Part shown: one piece after another, positions 7,846 through 15,653 of the stretch | How the letters are laid out: each line of letters begins with the position of its first letter | Numbering within the stretch: position 1 is the first letter of the stretch | Source of the DNA: Streptomyces lincolnensis | Lineage (GTDB): Bacteria; Actinomycetota; Actinomycetes; Streptomycetales; Streptomycetaceae | Length of the DNA: 64,000 nt | NCBI RefSeq assembly: GCF_001685355.1 | Contig: NZ_CP016438.1 | Span: 6,138,001 to 6,202,000 of the forward strand | Direction: 5' to 3' | Program-made: the position numbers and the translations under genes | The notes under the pieces: generated by a model | What the model was told of the DNA's origin: nothing | Databases searched by the model: none | The model's input: the letters and a program-made list of their open reading frames with translations, nothing else

Positions 7846-8985
7846 ATGGGGTACGCCATGTACGCCGTCAGGAAGCGCACGGCACTCGTCGTGGCCACGG
7901 GAGTCACCGCGGGAGTGACACTCGCCGCCACCGTGGGCATCGCGCCCGCGACCGCCACGGGAGGACACACCGACGCCGTCGGGGGCGCCGCGGGTGGCGG
8001 GAAGAAGCCGGTCGTCCGCGTGATCGCGACCGGCCTCGACAACCCGCGCCAGCTCTCCTACGACCACGGTCGGCTGTACGTCGCCGAAGCCGGCCGCGGT
8101 GGCAGGAAGTGCGTCGGGCAGGGACCCGAGGGCGAGACCTGTATCGGCCCGAGCTCGGCGCTCACCAAGATCTACTGGGACGGGGGCGCGTGGAAGCACC
8201 ACCGGGTGGTGAAGGGACTCCCCTCGGGCGCCGCCCCCGACGGCGGCTTCGCGACCGGCCTCGACGGTGTCTCCGCGCTGCACGGCAACGTCTGGGGCGC
8301 GATGACCTACACCCCGCCGGAGGCCGGAATCCCCACCGCCCCGCCCTGGAACACCCTCGGCAAGCTGCTGCGCCTGGGGCACGGCAAGGCGAAGATCGCC
8401 GCCGACATCGCGGCCGTCGAGTTCCGGTACAACCCGCACAAGGCGAACCTGGAGTCCAATCCCTACGGCGTCCTCGCCCTCCCCGACGGCCGCAGGATCG
8501 TCGCGGACGCGGCCGGCAACGACCTGGTCGCCGTCTCCCCGAACGGCAGGGCGCGCCCCTTCACGGTCTTCCCGAACCACGACGGCAACGAGTCCGTCCC
8601 CACCTCCCTCGCCCTCGGCCCCGACGGCAAGCTCTACGTCGGCGAGCTCAACGGCGAGGCCGCCCGGCCCACCGCGCGCGTGTGGAAGGTCGACCCCCGG
8701 ACCGGCAGGATCCTCGGCTGGACGTCCGGCTTCGGCTCCATCACCGGCATCGCCCTCGACGACGACGGCGACCTGTACGTCAGCCAGCTCTTCGCGGGCC
8801 GCGTGACGAAGGTCTCGCACGGCAAGCGGACCCATGTGAAGGTGCCGTTCCCGGCGGGCGTGGCCGTCGATCCGCACGACGGCAAGGTGTACGTCTCCGC
8901 CTGGTCGATCGCCGACCGCGACGGGACGGCGCTGGAGGGGAAGCGGACGCCGGGCGGTCAGGTCTGGAAGATCCTCGGGTTCTGA
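7846..8985 (+). CDS. Secreted ScyD/ScyE family beta-propeller protein
   Basis: A 379-residue exported protein. The ATG at 7846 follows a GAGAGGGG ribosome site; an in-frame ATG four codons later is a weaker alternative. Signal peptide about 1-37 (VVATGVTAGVTLAATVGIAPATA). The mature part has repeated blade-like segments (GLDNPRQLSYDHGRLYVAEAG, ALPDGRRIVADAAGNDLVAV, ALGPDGKLYVGEL, ALDDDGDLYVSQLF, VDPHDGKVYVSAWS) typical of NHL/ScyD-type propellers. ScyD/E proteins are known from scytonemin clusters, but in Streptomyces the family is widespread without such clusters, so no substrate is assigned. Confidence 0.85.
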   Translation: MGYAMYAVRKRTALVVATGVTAGVTLAATVGIAPATATGGHTDAVGGAAGGGKKPVVRVIATGLDNPRQLSYDHGRLYVAEAGRGGRKCVGQGPEGETCIGPSSALTKIYWDGGAWKHHRVVKGLPSGAAPDGGFATGLDGVSALHGNVWGAMTYTPPEAGIPTAPPWNTLGKLLRLGHGKAKIAADIAAVEFRYNPHKANLESNPYGVLALPDGRRIVADAAGNDLVAVSPNGRARPFTVFPNHDGNESVPTSLALGPDGKLYVGELNGEAARPTARVWKVDPRTGRILGWTSGFGSITGIALDDDGDLYVSQLFAGRVTKVSHGKRTHVKVPFPAGVAVDPHDGKVYVSAWSIADRDGTALEGKRTPGGQVWKILGF

Positions 8986-9506
8986 GGGGGAGGCGGGGCT
9001 CGGTCCGGGGTGGGGGTCCGGCGGCCGGGTCCGGGGCGGCTCGGAGGTGGAGCCGGGTCCGGCGTTTGTGGCCGGCGGCCCGCCGGGCACACCGAGCTCG
9101 ACGCGGAGACCGTCGAGGAACGGCGGCTACGGGATCCGGACCGCGCTCGGGACCGGCGGCCGGGCCCCCGCTCCGGACCGGCGGTCAACTGTGCGGCTTC
9201 GGGGCGGGGCAGGCTTGATCCGGGGCGGGGTCCGGGGGTGGCTCGGAGGTGGAGCCGGGTCCGGCGTTTGTGGTCGGCGGGCCTGCCGCTGGACGCTGGA
9301 AGCGCCGAGTTCGGCGCGGAGACTGTCGAGGGAGGGTGGTCTGGGATCCGGCCCGCGCTCGGGACCGGTGGTCGGGGCTTGCTCCGGACCGGCGGCCAGC
9401 TGTGCGGCTTCGGGTCCGGGGCCCGGGCTTGAGTCCCGGGGGTTGGGCTTGGGTTCTGGGCCCGGGCATGTGCCGATTTCGGCGATGTTCCCGGGGCGGC
9501 GGCGGG
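8986..9506. repeat. Non-coding GC-rich region with imperfect tandem duplication (~9001-9415)
   Basis: Two copies of a roughly 202-211-bp unit lie head to tail. GCTCGGAGGTGGAGCCGGGT occurs at 9039 and 9241, CGCGCTCGGGACCGG at 9142 and 9354, CTCCGGACCGGCGG at 9171 and 9382, and CTGTGCGGCTTCGGG at 9189 and 9400. The spacing shifts from 202 to 211, so the copies differ by small indels and substitutions. Frames through it (for example 9047-9526) are Gly/Arg/Pro-rich with no ribosome site, so I treat the region as non-coding. Confidence 0.8.
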
Positions 9507-9529
9507 GTGTCAGTGGGGCGCCCTAGACT
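9507..9529 (+). promoter_or_regulatory. RecA-NDp/PafBC-type DNA-damage promoter of pcrA
   Basis: GTGTCAGTG (9507-9515), 8 bases, then TAGACT (9524-9529) fits the actinobacterial RecA-NDp pattern tTGTCRGTG-N8-TAnnnT used by the PafBC activator. Transcription would start about 7 bases later, almost at the ATG (9539), giving a near-leaderless mRNA. One mismatch in the first base of the consensus. Confidence 0.7.
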
Positions 9530-9538
9530 CGGAGAGCG

Positions 9539-12046
9539 ATGAGCAGCCTCTTTGACGACAGCTTCCTGGCGAACCTCCAGACCCCCCGGGGCCATGACGA
9601 GGAACCTCCGCCGCCGCCCGAGGACGATCACGTGCCGGAGCCCGTGCCGGATGATCTGTTCGGCGGGAAGTTCGACGTGCCGCCGGACCGGGACGCCTAC
9701 TACCGCGACGGCGCCCCGCGCCCGGCGGTGGACCCGGCCACGCTCCTGGAGGGGCTGAACGAGAACCAGCGCGCCGCCGTCGTGCACTCCGGCGCGCCCC
9801 TGCTCATCGTGGCCGGCGCCGGCTCCGGCAAGACCCGGGTGCTCACCCACCGGATCGCCCACCTGCTCGGCGAGCGGAACGTCCATCCGGGCCAGATCCT
9901 CGCGATCACCTTCACCAACAAGGCCGCGGGCGAGATGAAGGAGCGCGTGGAGCAGCTCGTCGGCCCGCGCGCGAACGCGATGTGGGTGATGACCTTCCAC
10001 AGCGCGTGCGTGCGGATCCTGCGCAGGGAGTCGAAGAAGCTCGGCTTCACGTCCTCCTTCTCGATCTACGACGCGGCCGACTCCAAGCGCCTGATGGCCC
10101 TGGTCTGCCGCGACCTGGACCTCGACCCCAAGCGCTTCCCGCCGAAGTCCTTCAGCGCCAAGATCAGCAACCTGAAGAACGAGCTGATCGACGAGGAGGA
10201 CTTCGCCGCCCAGGCCACCGACGGCTTCGAGAAGACCCTCGCCCAGGCCTACGCGCTCTACCAGTCCCGCCTGCGCGAGGCCAACGCGCTCGACTTCGAC
10301 GACCTGATCATGACGACGGTCAACCTGCTCCGCGCCTTCCCCGACGTCGCCGAGCACTACCGCCGCCGCTTCCGCCATGTCCTCGTCGACGAGTACCAGG
10401 ACACCAACCACGCGCAGTACACCCTGGTCAGGGAGCTCGTCGGCACCGGTTCGCGCGCCGACGACGCCGACGTCCCCCCGAACGACCACGACGTCCCGCC
10501 CGCCGAGCTCTGCGTCGTCGGCGACGCCGACCAGTCGATCTACGCCTTCCGCGGCGCGACGATCCGCAACATCCTCCAGTTCGAGGAGGACTACCCGGAC
10601 GCGACGACGATCCTCCTGGAGCAGAACTACCGCTCCACGCAGACCATCCTCACCGCCGCCAACGCGGTCATCGAGCGCAACGAGTCCCGTCGCCCCAAGA
10701 ACCTGTGGACCAACGCGGGCGCGGGCGCGCGCATCACCGGCTATGTCGCCGACACCGAGCACGACGAGGCGCAGTTCGTCGCCGAGGAGATAGACCGCCT
10801 CACCGACGCGGGCGACGCGAAGGCCGGCGATGTCGCCGTCTTCTACCGGACCAACGCGCAGTCCCGTGTCTTCGAGGAGATCTTCATCCGCGTCGGCCTG
10901 CCCTACAAGGTCGTCGGCGGTGTCCGCTTCTACGAGCGCAAGGAGGTCCGGGACGTCCTGGCCTACCTGCGGGTGCTGGCCAACCCGGAGGACTCGGTAC
11001 CGCTGCGCCGCATCCTCAACGTCCCCAAGCGGGGCATCGGCGAGCGCGCCGAGGCGATGATCGACGCCCTGTCCCAGCGGGAGAAGATCAGCTTCCCGCA
11101 GGCGCTGAAGCGGGTCGACGAGGCGTACGGCATGGCCGCGCGGTCGACGAACGCCGTGAAGCGGTTCAACGTGCTGATGGAGGAGCTCCGTACCATCGTC
11201 GAGTCCGGCGCCGGACCGGCGACCGTCCTGGAGGCGGTGCTCGAACGCACCGGCTACCTCGCCGAGTTGCAGGCCTCCACCGACCCGCAGGACGAGACCC
11301 GGATCGAGAACCTCCAGGAACTCGCCGCCGTGGCCCTGGAGTTCGAGCAGGAGTCCGGGGAAGCCGCGGAAGGTGAGGCGGCGGCTCCGGTCGGTCTCGC
11401 CGCGTTCCTCGAGCGGGTCGCGCTCGTCGCCGACTCCGACCAGATCCCCGACGAGGACGAGGACGGCTCCGGCGTCATCACCCTGATGACCCTGCACACC
11501 GCCAAGGGCCTGGAGTTCCCGGTCGTCTTCCTCACCGGCATGGAGGACGGCGTCTTCCCGCACATGCGCGCCCTCGGCCAGACCAAGGAACTGGAGGAGG
11601 AGCGGCGCCTGGCGTACGTCGGCATCACGCGCGCGCGGGAACGGCTGTATCTGACGCGGTCCTCGATGCGCAGTGCGTGGGGGCAGCCGTCGTACAACCC
11701 GCCCTCCCGCTTCCTGGAGGAGATCCCCGGGCAGCACGTCGACTGGAAGCGGACCGGTGCCACCTCACCCGTGTCCGCGGGCCCGGTGTCCGCGGTGGCG
11801 GCCTCGCTGTCCTCGTCCCGCTCCCGGTCGTCCGCCTCGGGCGCGAGCGGCTTCGCCACGCGCCGCGCCTCCGAGAAGCCGGTGGTGTCCCTGGCCGTCG
11901 GCGACCGGGTCACCCACGACCAGTTCGGGCTCGGCACCGTGACGGGCGTGAAGGGCACGGGGGCGAACGCCGAGGCGACGATCGACTTCGGGGACACCAA
12001 GCCGAAGCGGCTCCTGCTGCGGTACGCGCCGGTGGAGAAGCTGTAA
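9539..12046 (+). CDS. pcrA: ATP-dependent DNA helicase PcrA/UvrD (superfamily 1)
   Basis: An 835-residue 3'-5' DNA helicase for repair and replication restart. After a ~70-residue acidic/proline-rich N-terminal extension come the SF1 motifs: Q-motif LNENQRAAV, Walker A AGAGSGKTR with K99, motif II VLVDEYQDTN, motif III GDADQSIYAFRGA, motif IV EQNYRST, motif V TLHTAKGLEFP and motif VI VGITRARERL. The C-terminal ~60 residues (GDRVTHDQFGLGTVTGV) form the Tudor-like domain typical of PcrA, which binds RNA polymerase in other bacteria. A damage-type promoter lies directly upstream. A strong hairpin at 12055-12076 follows. Confidence 0.96.
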   Translation: MSSLFDDSFLANLQTPRGHDEEPPPPPEDDHVPEPVPDDLFGGKFDVPPDRDAYYRDGAPRPAVDPATLLEGLNENQRAAVVHSGAPLLIVAGAGSGKTRVLTHRIAHLLGERNVHPGQILAITFTNKAAGEMKERVEQLVGPRANAMWVMTFHSACVRILRRESKKLGFTSSFSIYDAADSKRLMALVCRDLDLDPKRFPPKSFSAKISNLKNELIDEEDFAAQATDGFEKTLAQAYALYQSRLREANALDFDDLIMTTVNLLRAFPDVAEHYRRRFRHVLVDEYQDTNHAQYTLVRELVGTGSRADDADVPPNDHDVPPAELCVVGDADQSIYAFRGATIRNILQFEEDYPDATTILLEQNYRSTQTILTAANAVIERNESRRPKNLWTNAGAGARITGYVADTEHDEAQFVAEEIDRLTDAGDAKAGDVAVFYRTNAQSRVFEEIFIRVGLPYKVVGGVRFYERKEVRDVLAYLRVLANPEDSVPLRRILNVPKRGIGERAEAMIDALSQREKISFPQALKRVDEAYGMAARSTNAVKRFNVLMEELRTIVESGAGPATVLEAVLERTGYLAELQASTDPQDETRIENLQELAAVALEFEQESGEAAEGEAAAPVGLAAFLERVALVADSDQIPDEDEDGSGVITLMTLHTAKGLEFPVVFLTGMEDGVFPHMRALGQTKELEEERRLAYVGITRARERLYLTRSSMRSAWGQPSYNPPSRFLEEIPGQHVDWKRTGATSPVSAGPVSAVAASLSSSRSRSSASGASGFATRRASEKPVVSLAVGDRVTHDQFGLGTVTGVKGTGANAEATIDFGDTKPKRLLLRYAPVEKL

Positions 12047-12054
12047 CGCGACGA

Positions 12055-12076
12055 GCCCCCGCTGAACGGCGGGGGC
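12055..12076. terminator. Hairpin between pcrA and the M23 gene
   Basis: Perfect 8-bp arms GCCCCCGC (12055-12062) and GCGGGGGC (12069-12076) with a 6-base loop, directly after the pcrA stop and facing the convergent M23 gene. Probably acts in both directions; no T-tract, as usual in Streptomyces. Confidence 0.75.
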
Positions 12077-12110
12077 CCACGTCGGGAACGTGCTTACGTC
12101 GAGAAGGTTC

Positions 12111-13583
12111 TTACGTCGGGTCGATCCCGTGGCTGCGCAGCCACGGAAGCGGGTCGATCGCCGAGCCACCCGCGGGGTGCACCTCGAAGTGCAGGTGCGG
12201 GCCGGTGGAGTTGCCGGAGTTGCCGCTGTACGCGATCGGGTCGCCGGCCTTCACCGTCGTGCCCGAGGCGACCCGGTAGCTGGAGAGGTGGCAGTACCAC
12301 GTCTCCGTGCCGTCCTTCGCGGTCACGATCATCATGTTGCCGTAGGCGCTGTTCCACTGCGTCCGGACGGTGCCGTCGGTCGCGGCCATCACGGTCGTGC
12401 CGTAGGAGACGGGGAAGTCGATCCCGGTGTGCACGGACATCCAGTTGATGCCGGACTGGCCGTAGTAGGCGCTGAGGCCGTGCTGGGCGACCGGGAGGGC
12501 GAACTTCGGGCGCAGCCGCTCCTTGCGGGCCGCCTCCTCCGCCGCCTTCTTCCGCTCGGCCTCCTGCTGGGCCTTGAGGTCGATACGTTCCTGCGTCCGG
12601 CTGACCCGGTCGCTGAAGTCGTCCGCCTCGGCGGAGAGGTTCTCCAGCTGGGTGTCGAGCTTGTTGTTCGCGGCGGATGGTTTCACCGCGGTCGCGTCCG
12701 CGGCCATCGTCGACGCGTCCTTGCTGTCCTCGGTGAGGGTGCCGACGGAGGCGGCGGCGATTCCCGCGACCCCCATCACACACGCCGAGGGCACGGCCAC
12801 CGTCAGCAGCGCCGAACGCCTGGGGGGTGTACGGCGCCGGGAACGGGCCGCGTTGCGCGTCGCCGCGCGGCCCAGCGGAGCGGGAGCGGCGGGGGTGGCC
12901 TCCTCCTGGCCGTCCAGCAGAGGCGCGTCGGCGATCGAGGGCAGTACGTCGGTGGCGGCCGACTCGGCTTCGGGGGCGGGCGTTTCGTGCTCGGTGTCGT
13001 ACGACTCGCCGTACGCGGCCTGCGGTTCGTACTCCTCGGCGGCCGGTGCGGCGGGGCCGTCGGAGTTCCACTGCGTGGCGTCGTACGCGCCGGTGTCGAA
13101 GGCCTGCGTGCCCCATTCCCAGTGCTGGGTCTGGTCGGCCTGGCCGCCGGACTGGTCGGGCTGGAGCCAGGCGTTCGCGTCCCAGTGCCCGCTGGTGTCG
13201 GGGCCGTTGTGCTGCGGGGGGATCGCGGAGAGCTGCTGCTGGTCGCCGTTCCAGGCGGTGGCGTCGTACGCGCCGGTGTCGTAGGCGGCGTGGTGCTGGG
13301 CCGCGTACATGTCGTAGTTCAGGGGCTGCTGGCTGCCCGTGGACCAGTCCGAGGAGTCGTACGAGCCCGTGTTCTCGCCCGGGAGACTGCCGAAGAGGGG
13401 GTCCGCGTCGAAGGTCGCGGTGGCCTGGGCGCCGGTGTCGAAACCGGTGGCGTCATAGGCGTGGTGCGTGGTGAAGTCGCCGTACTGGGCTTCCTGGGTG
13501 CCGTAGGACGCGTAATGCGCGGGGTCGGCGTCGGAAGCCGGGGCCGGGGTGGTCATGGTCCCCGACGGGTGACGGTCGTTCAC
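12111..13583 (-). CDS. Membrane-anchored M23 (LytM) metallopeptidase
   Basis: A 490-residue protein. I chose the GTG at 13583 (MNDRHPSGT) because AAAGAGAAG precedes it; frames further upstream have no site. Residues 1 to about 240 are low-complexity, with recurring YDATG/DTGAYDATAW-like motifs rich in Asp, Ala, Thr, Tyr and Gln. One membrane segment follows (SALLTVAVPSACVMGVAGIAAASVG), then a coiled coil (LDTQLENLSAEADDFSDRV to ERKKAAEEAARKE), then the LytM domain. Its zinc ligands are visible in HTGID and HLHFEV. Such proteins cut or regulate cutting of peptidoglycan cross-bridges. The cytoplasmic disordered half is unusually long. Confidence 0.92.
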   Translation of the reverse strand: MNDRHPSGTMTTPAPASDADPAHYASYGTQEAQYGDFTTHHAYDATGFDTGAQATATFDADPLFGSLPGENTGSYDSSDWSTGSQQPLNYDMYAAQHHAAYDTGAYDATAWNGDQQQLSAIPPQHNGPDTSGHWDANAWLQPDQSGGQADQTQHWEWGTQAFDTGAYDATQWNSDGPAAPAAEEYEPQAAYGESYDTEHETPAPEAESAATDVLPSIADAPLLDGQEEATPAAPAPLGRAATRNAARSRRRTPPRRSALLTVAVPSACVMGVAGIAAASVGTLTEDSKDASTMAADATAVKPSAANNKLDTQLENLSAEADDFSDRVSRTQERIDLKAQQEAERKKAAEEAARKERLRPKFALPVAQHGLSAYYGQSGINWMSVHTGIDFPVSYGTTVMAATDGTVRTQWNSAYGNMMIVTAKDGTETWYCHLSSYRVASGTTVKAGDPIAYSGNSGNSTGPHLHFEVHPAGGSAIDPLPWLRSHGIDPT

Positions 13584-13816
13584 CAACTTCTCTTTCGCCT
13601 CGACAACAGGGGCTGCCAGAGCAGTGCGGTGACTGTACCCGGCGGTATGCGGGCGCGACAATCTTCAACCTGTTTTGGGCGCGCAGGAAACGGGCATTCG
13701 GCTGTGTTTCGGGGGACTGCGGGCGCGGGTTTGGCTTTGGGTTCGAATACTGTTCGATGCTGGTGGGCTGTCCGGCGCCTGTCGCGTCCCTGTGCGAGCG
13801 AGGTGCGAGGCGGTGG

Positions 13817-14686
13817 CTAGGCCACGGTCAGACCGCCGGCGCGCGCCGCTGTTTCCTCTCCCGGAAGAGCCGTGTCGAGAGCTCGGCGTATCCCGGCCGC
13901 GACGGCGGGGTGCACGGGCAGGGCGAGATGCCCGATGCCGCTGACCCGCACGTTCTCCGTGGACAGGTCCGGGTGCTCGACGCAGGCGGTCTCCAGCGGG
14001 TCCATCAGATGGTCCAGATCGCTCCAGAAGCTGACGAAGTGCGTACGGCAGTCCGGCGCGGGCAGAGTGAGCTCCTCGAGCACCTCTGAGCCGGGGCGCA
14101 TCTGGCGCACGATGGGGTGCGCGTTGGCCAGGGGCACCACCTTGGTGCCGGAGTGCGGCGTGCCGAGCGTGACCAGGGTTCGTACGCGCGTGTCGCCGCC
14201 GAGGCGCTGCACGTAGTACCGCGCGATCAGGCCGCCCAGGCTGTGTCCGACCACGTCGACCTGCGAGCTGCCCGTGCGCTCGCAGATCTCCTCTATGTGC
14301 CGGCCGAGCAGTGCCGCCGCGGTACGGATGTCGCAGGTCAGCGGGGAGTAGTTGAGCGACTCGATCTGCTGCCTGCCGTGCTGGGCGAGGCTGCGGCGCA
14401 GCAGCACGAAGACCGAGCGGTTGTCGATGAACCCGTGCAGCAGCACGACCGGAGGCTTGGCCTCCCTGGGCAGCTGGGTCGCGCTGTCCTCCGGTGCGGG
14501 GAGCGGGGGCGCGGGGGCGCGGCGCTCCTGTGCGATACCGGAGGGATAGAGAAGGAGGTGGCCGGCGAGGATCGCGATCTCCAGGGCGGTCGCCTTCAGG
14601 AGAGCCAGGGAGAGGCCCGCCAGCTTGCCCGGGAGCAGGCGCTGACAGAGCGGAAGAATGGGCAGTGCTGCCCCGGTGACCTTCAT
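13817..14686 (-). CDS. Alpha/beta hydrolase, triacylglycerol lipase-like
   Basis: A 289-residue protein starting at ATG 14686 behind an AGGAGG site. The N-terminal hydrophobic segments (about 1-50) suggest membrane association or a signal anchor. The hydrolase core has the oxyanion HGF (84-86), the nucleophile elbow GHSLGG with S149, a candidate acid in WSDLDHLMDP (D223 or D225) and H253 in IGHLALPVHP. TLGTPHSGT after the elbow is typical of bacterial lipases/esterases. Substrate cannot be read from sequence. The convergent icmB side and the M23 gene suggest no operon partner. Confidence 0.85.
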   Translation of the reverse strand: MKVTGAALPILPLCQRLLPGKLAGLSLALLKATALEIAILAGHLLLYPSGIAQERRAPAPPLPAPEDSATQLPREAKPPVVLLHGFIDNRSVFVLLRRSLAQHGRQQIESLNYSPLTCDIRTAAALLGRHIEEICERTGSSQVDVVGHSLGGLIARYYVQRLGGDTRVRTLVTLGTPHSGTKVVPLANAHPIVRQMRPGSEVLEELTLPAPDCRTHFVSFWSDLDHLMDPLETACVEHPDLSTENVRVSGIGHLALPVHPAVAAGIRRALDTALPGEETAARAGGLTVA

Positions 14687-15207
14687 GGCCGACCTCCTGT
14701 CGGCACACAGGAGGACGGCTCCGTCCCCCGTGTGCGCTCATGGGGAGACGCGGCGGAGGTGGTGATCGACGGAGCGCGAGTGGAGCGCGGGGGGTGGGTG
14801 CGGCGAGTGGCGCGTGCTGGTGGGGCTGCCGGTCGAGCTGGTGGTGACGATGCTGTGATGGTTGGGGCCTGTGGTGCGGATGGTGCTGGTGGTGCGCCAA
14901 TGACGTGACGGGTTTCCCTGCCGATGAGGCGACGAGGCTCCCCGCTGTCGTGCCTTACCTGTCCTGCGTGCCCTTCGTGCCGGTGTCGATGCGTCGCACC
15001 GCCGCGGCGCGTGGACTGCGGCGCGGCGGTGCGACGACCTCGTTGCGGCTCCCGAACGTGTCCCACCGTGTGATTTCCCCCTCGGTAACCTCCGCGAAAC
15101 TGCCGGTTGAGGGATGCGGGCCATAACGTTCGTTCACTTTCCCGGCGGGTGCGGGTAGTCGTGTACTTGTGGGTACGGATGGATGCAGTCGCTTCATGGA
15201 GGCAGTG
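14687..15207. other. Intergenic region, no gene supported
   Basis: 521 bp between the divergent lipase-like gene and icmB. Frames here (for example 14738-15124 minus) are Arg/Ser/His-rich and lack ribosome sites, so I call none. GGAGG at 15198-15202 is the Shine-Dalgarno of icmB. I see no convincing riboswitch; in particular no cobalamin-box motif, despite the B12-dependent product downstream. Confidence 0.4.
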
Positions 15208-15624
15208 ATGGGTGTGGCAGCCGGTCCGATCCGCGTGGTGGTCGCCAAGCCGGGGCTCGACGGCCATGACCGCGGGGCCAAGGTGATCGCCCGTGCGTTG
15301 CGGGACGCCGGGATGGAGGTCATCTACACCGGGCTCCATCAGACCCCCGAGCAGATCGTCGACACCGCCATTCAGGAGGACGCCGACGCGATCGGTCTGT
15401 CCATCCTGTCCGGTGCGCATAACACCCTCTTCGCGGCCGTCATCGACCTGCTCAAGGAGCGGGAGGCGGAGGACATCCTGGTGTTCGGCGGCGGCATCAT
15501 CCCCGAGGCGGACATCCGGCCGCTGAAGGAGAAGGGCGTCGCGGAGATCTTCACGCCCGGGGCGACGACGCAGTCGATCGTGGACTGGGTCAGGGAGCAC
15601 GTCCAGCAGCCGGCCGGCGCGTAG
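15208..15624 (+). CDS. icmB: Isobutyryl-CoA mutase small (B12-binding) subunit
   Basis: A 138-residue stand-alone cobalamin-binding domain. The DxHxxG motif is DGHDRG near residue 18, whose histidine would replace the lower axial ligand. The other base-off B12 motifs are SILSG and FGGGII. Its length and sequence match IcmB, which pairs with IcmA to interconvert isobutyryl-CoA and n-butyryl-CoA, linking valine catabolism to fatty acid and polyketide precursors. The large subunit is not in this window, as is usual in Streptomyces. The ATG at 15208 is preceded by GGAGG at a 5-base gap; an earlier in-frame GTG at 15169 has no site. Confidence 0.9.
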   Translation: MGVAAGPIRVVVAKPGLDGHDRGAKVIARALRDAGMEVIYTGLHQTPEQIVDTAIQEDADAIGLSILSGAHNTLFAAVIDLLKEREAEDILVFGGGIIPEADIRPLKEKGVAEIFTPGATTQSIVDWVREHVQQPAGA

Positions 15625-15653
15625 ATCGGCGTCGCGCGGCGACGGCCCAGGCA

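Noticed and set aside
9047..9526. 159-codon plus-strand ORF in the duplicated region
   Set aside because: Gly/Arg/Pro-rich, no ribosome site, and it merely repeats with the DNA duplication.
13743..13757. TCGAA-N5-TTCGA upstream of the M23 gene as a LexA box
   Set aside because: The actinobacterial LexA box is TCGAAC-N4-GTTCGA; here the centre is one base short and one inner base does not match, so I do not call it.
14738..15124. 128-codon minus-strand ORF between the lipase-like gene and icmB
   Set aside because: Ser/Arg/His/Thr-rich, no ribosome site, no domain; composition is that of a non-coding frame.
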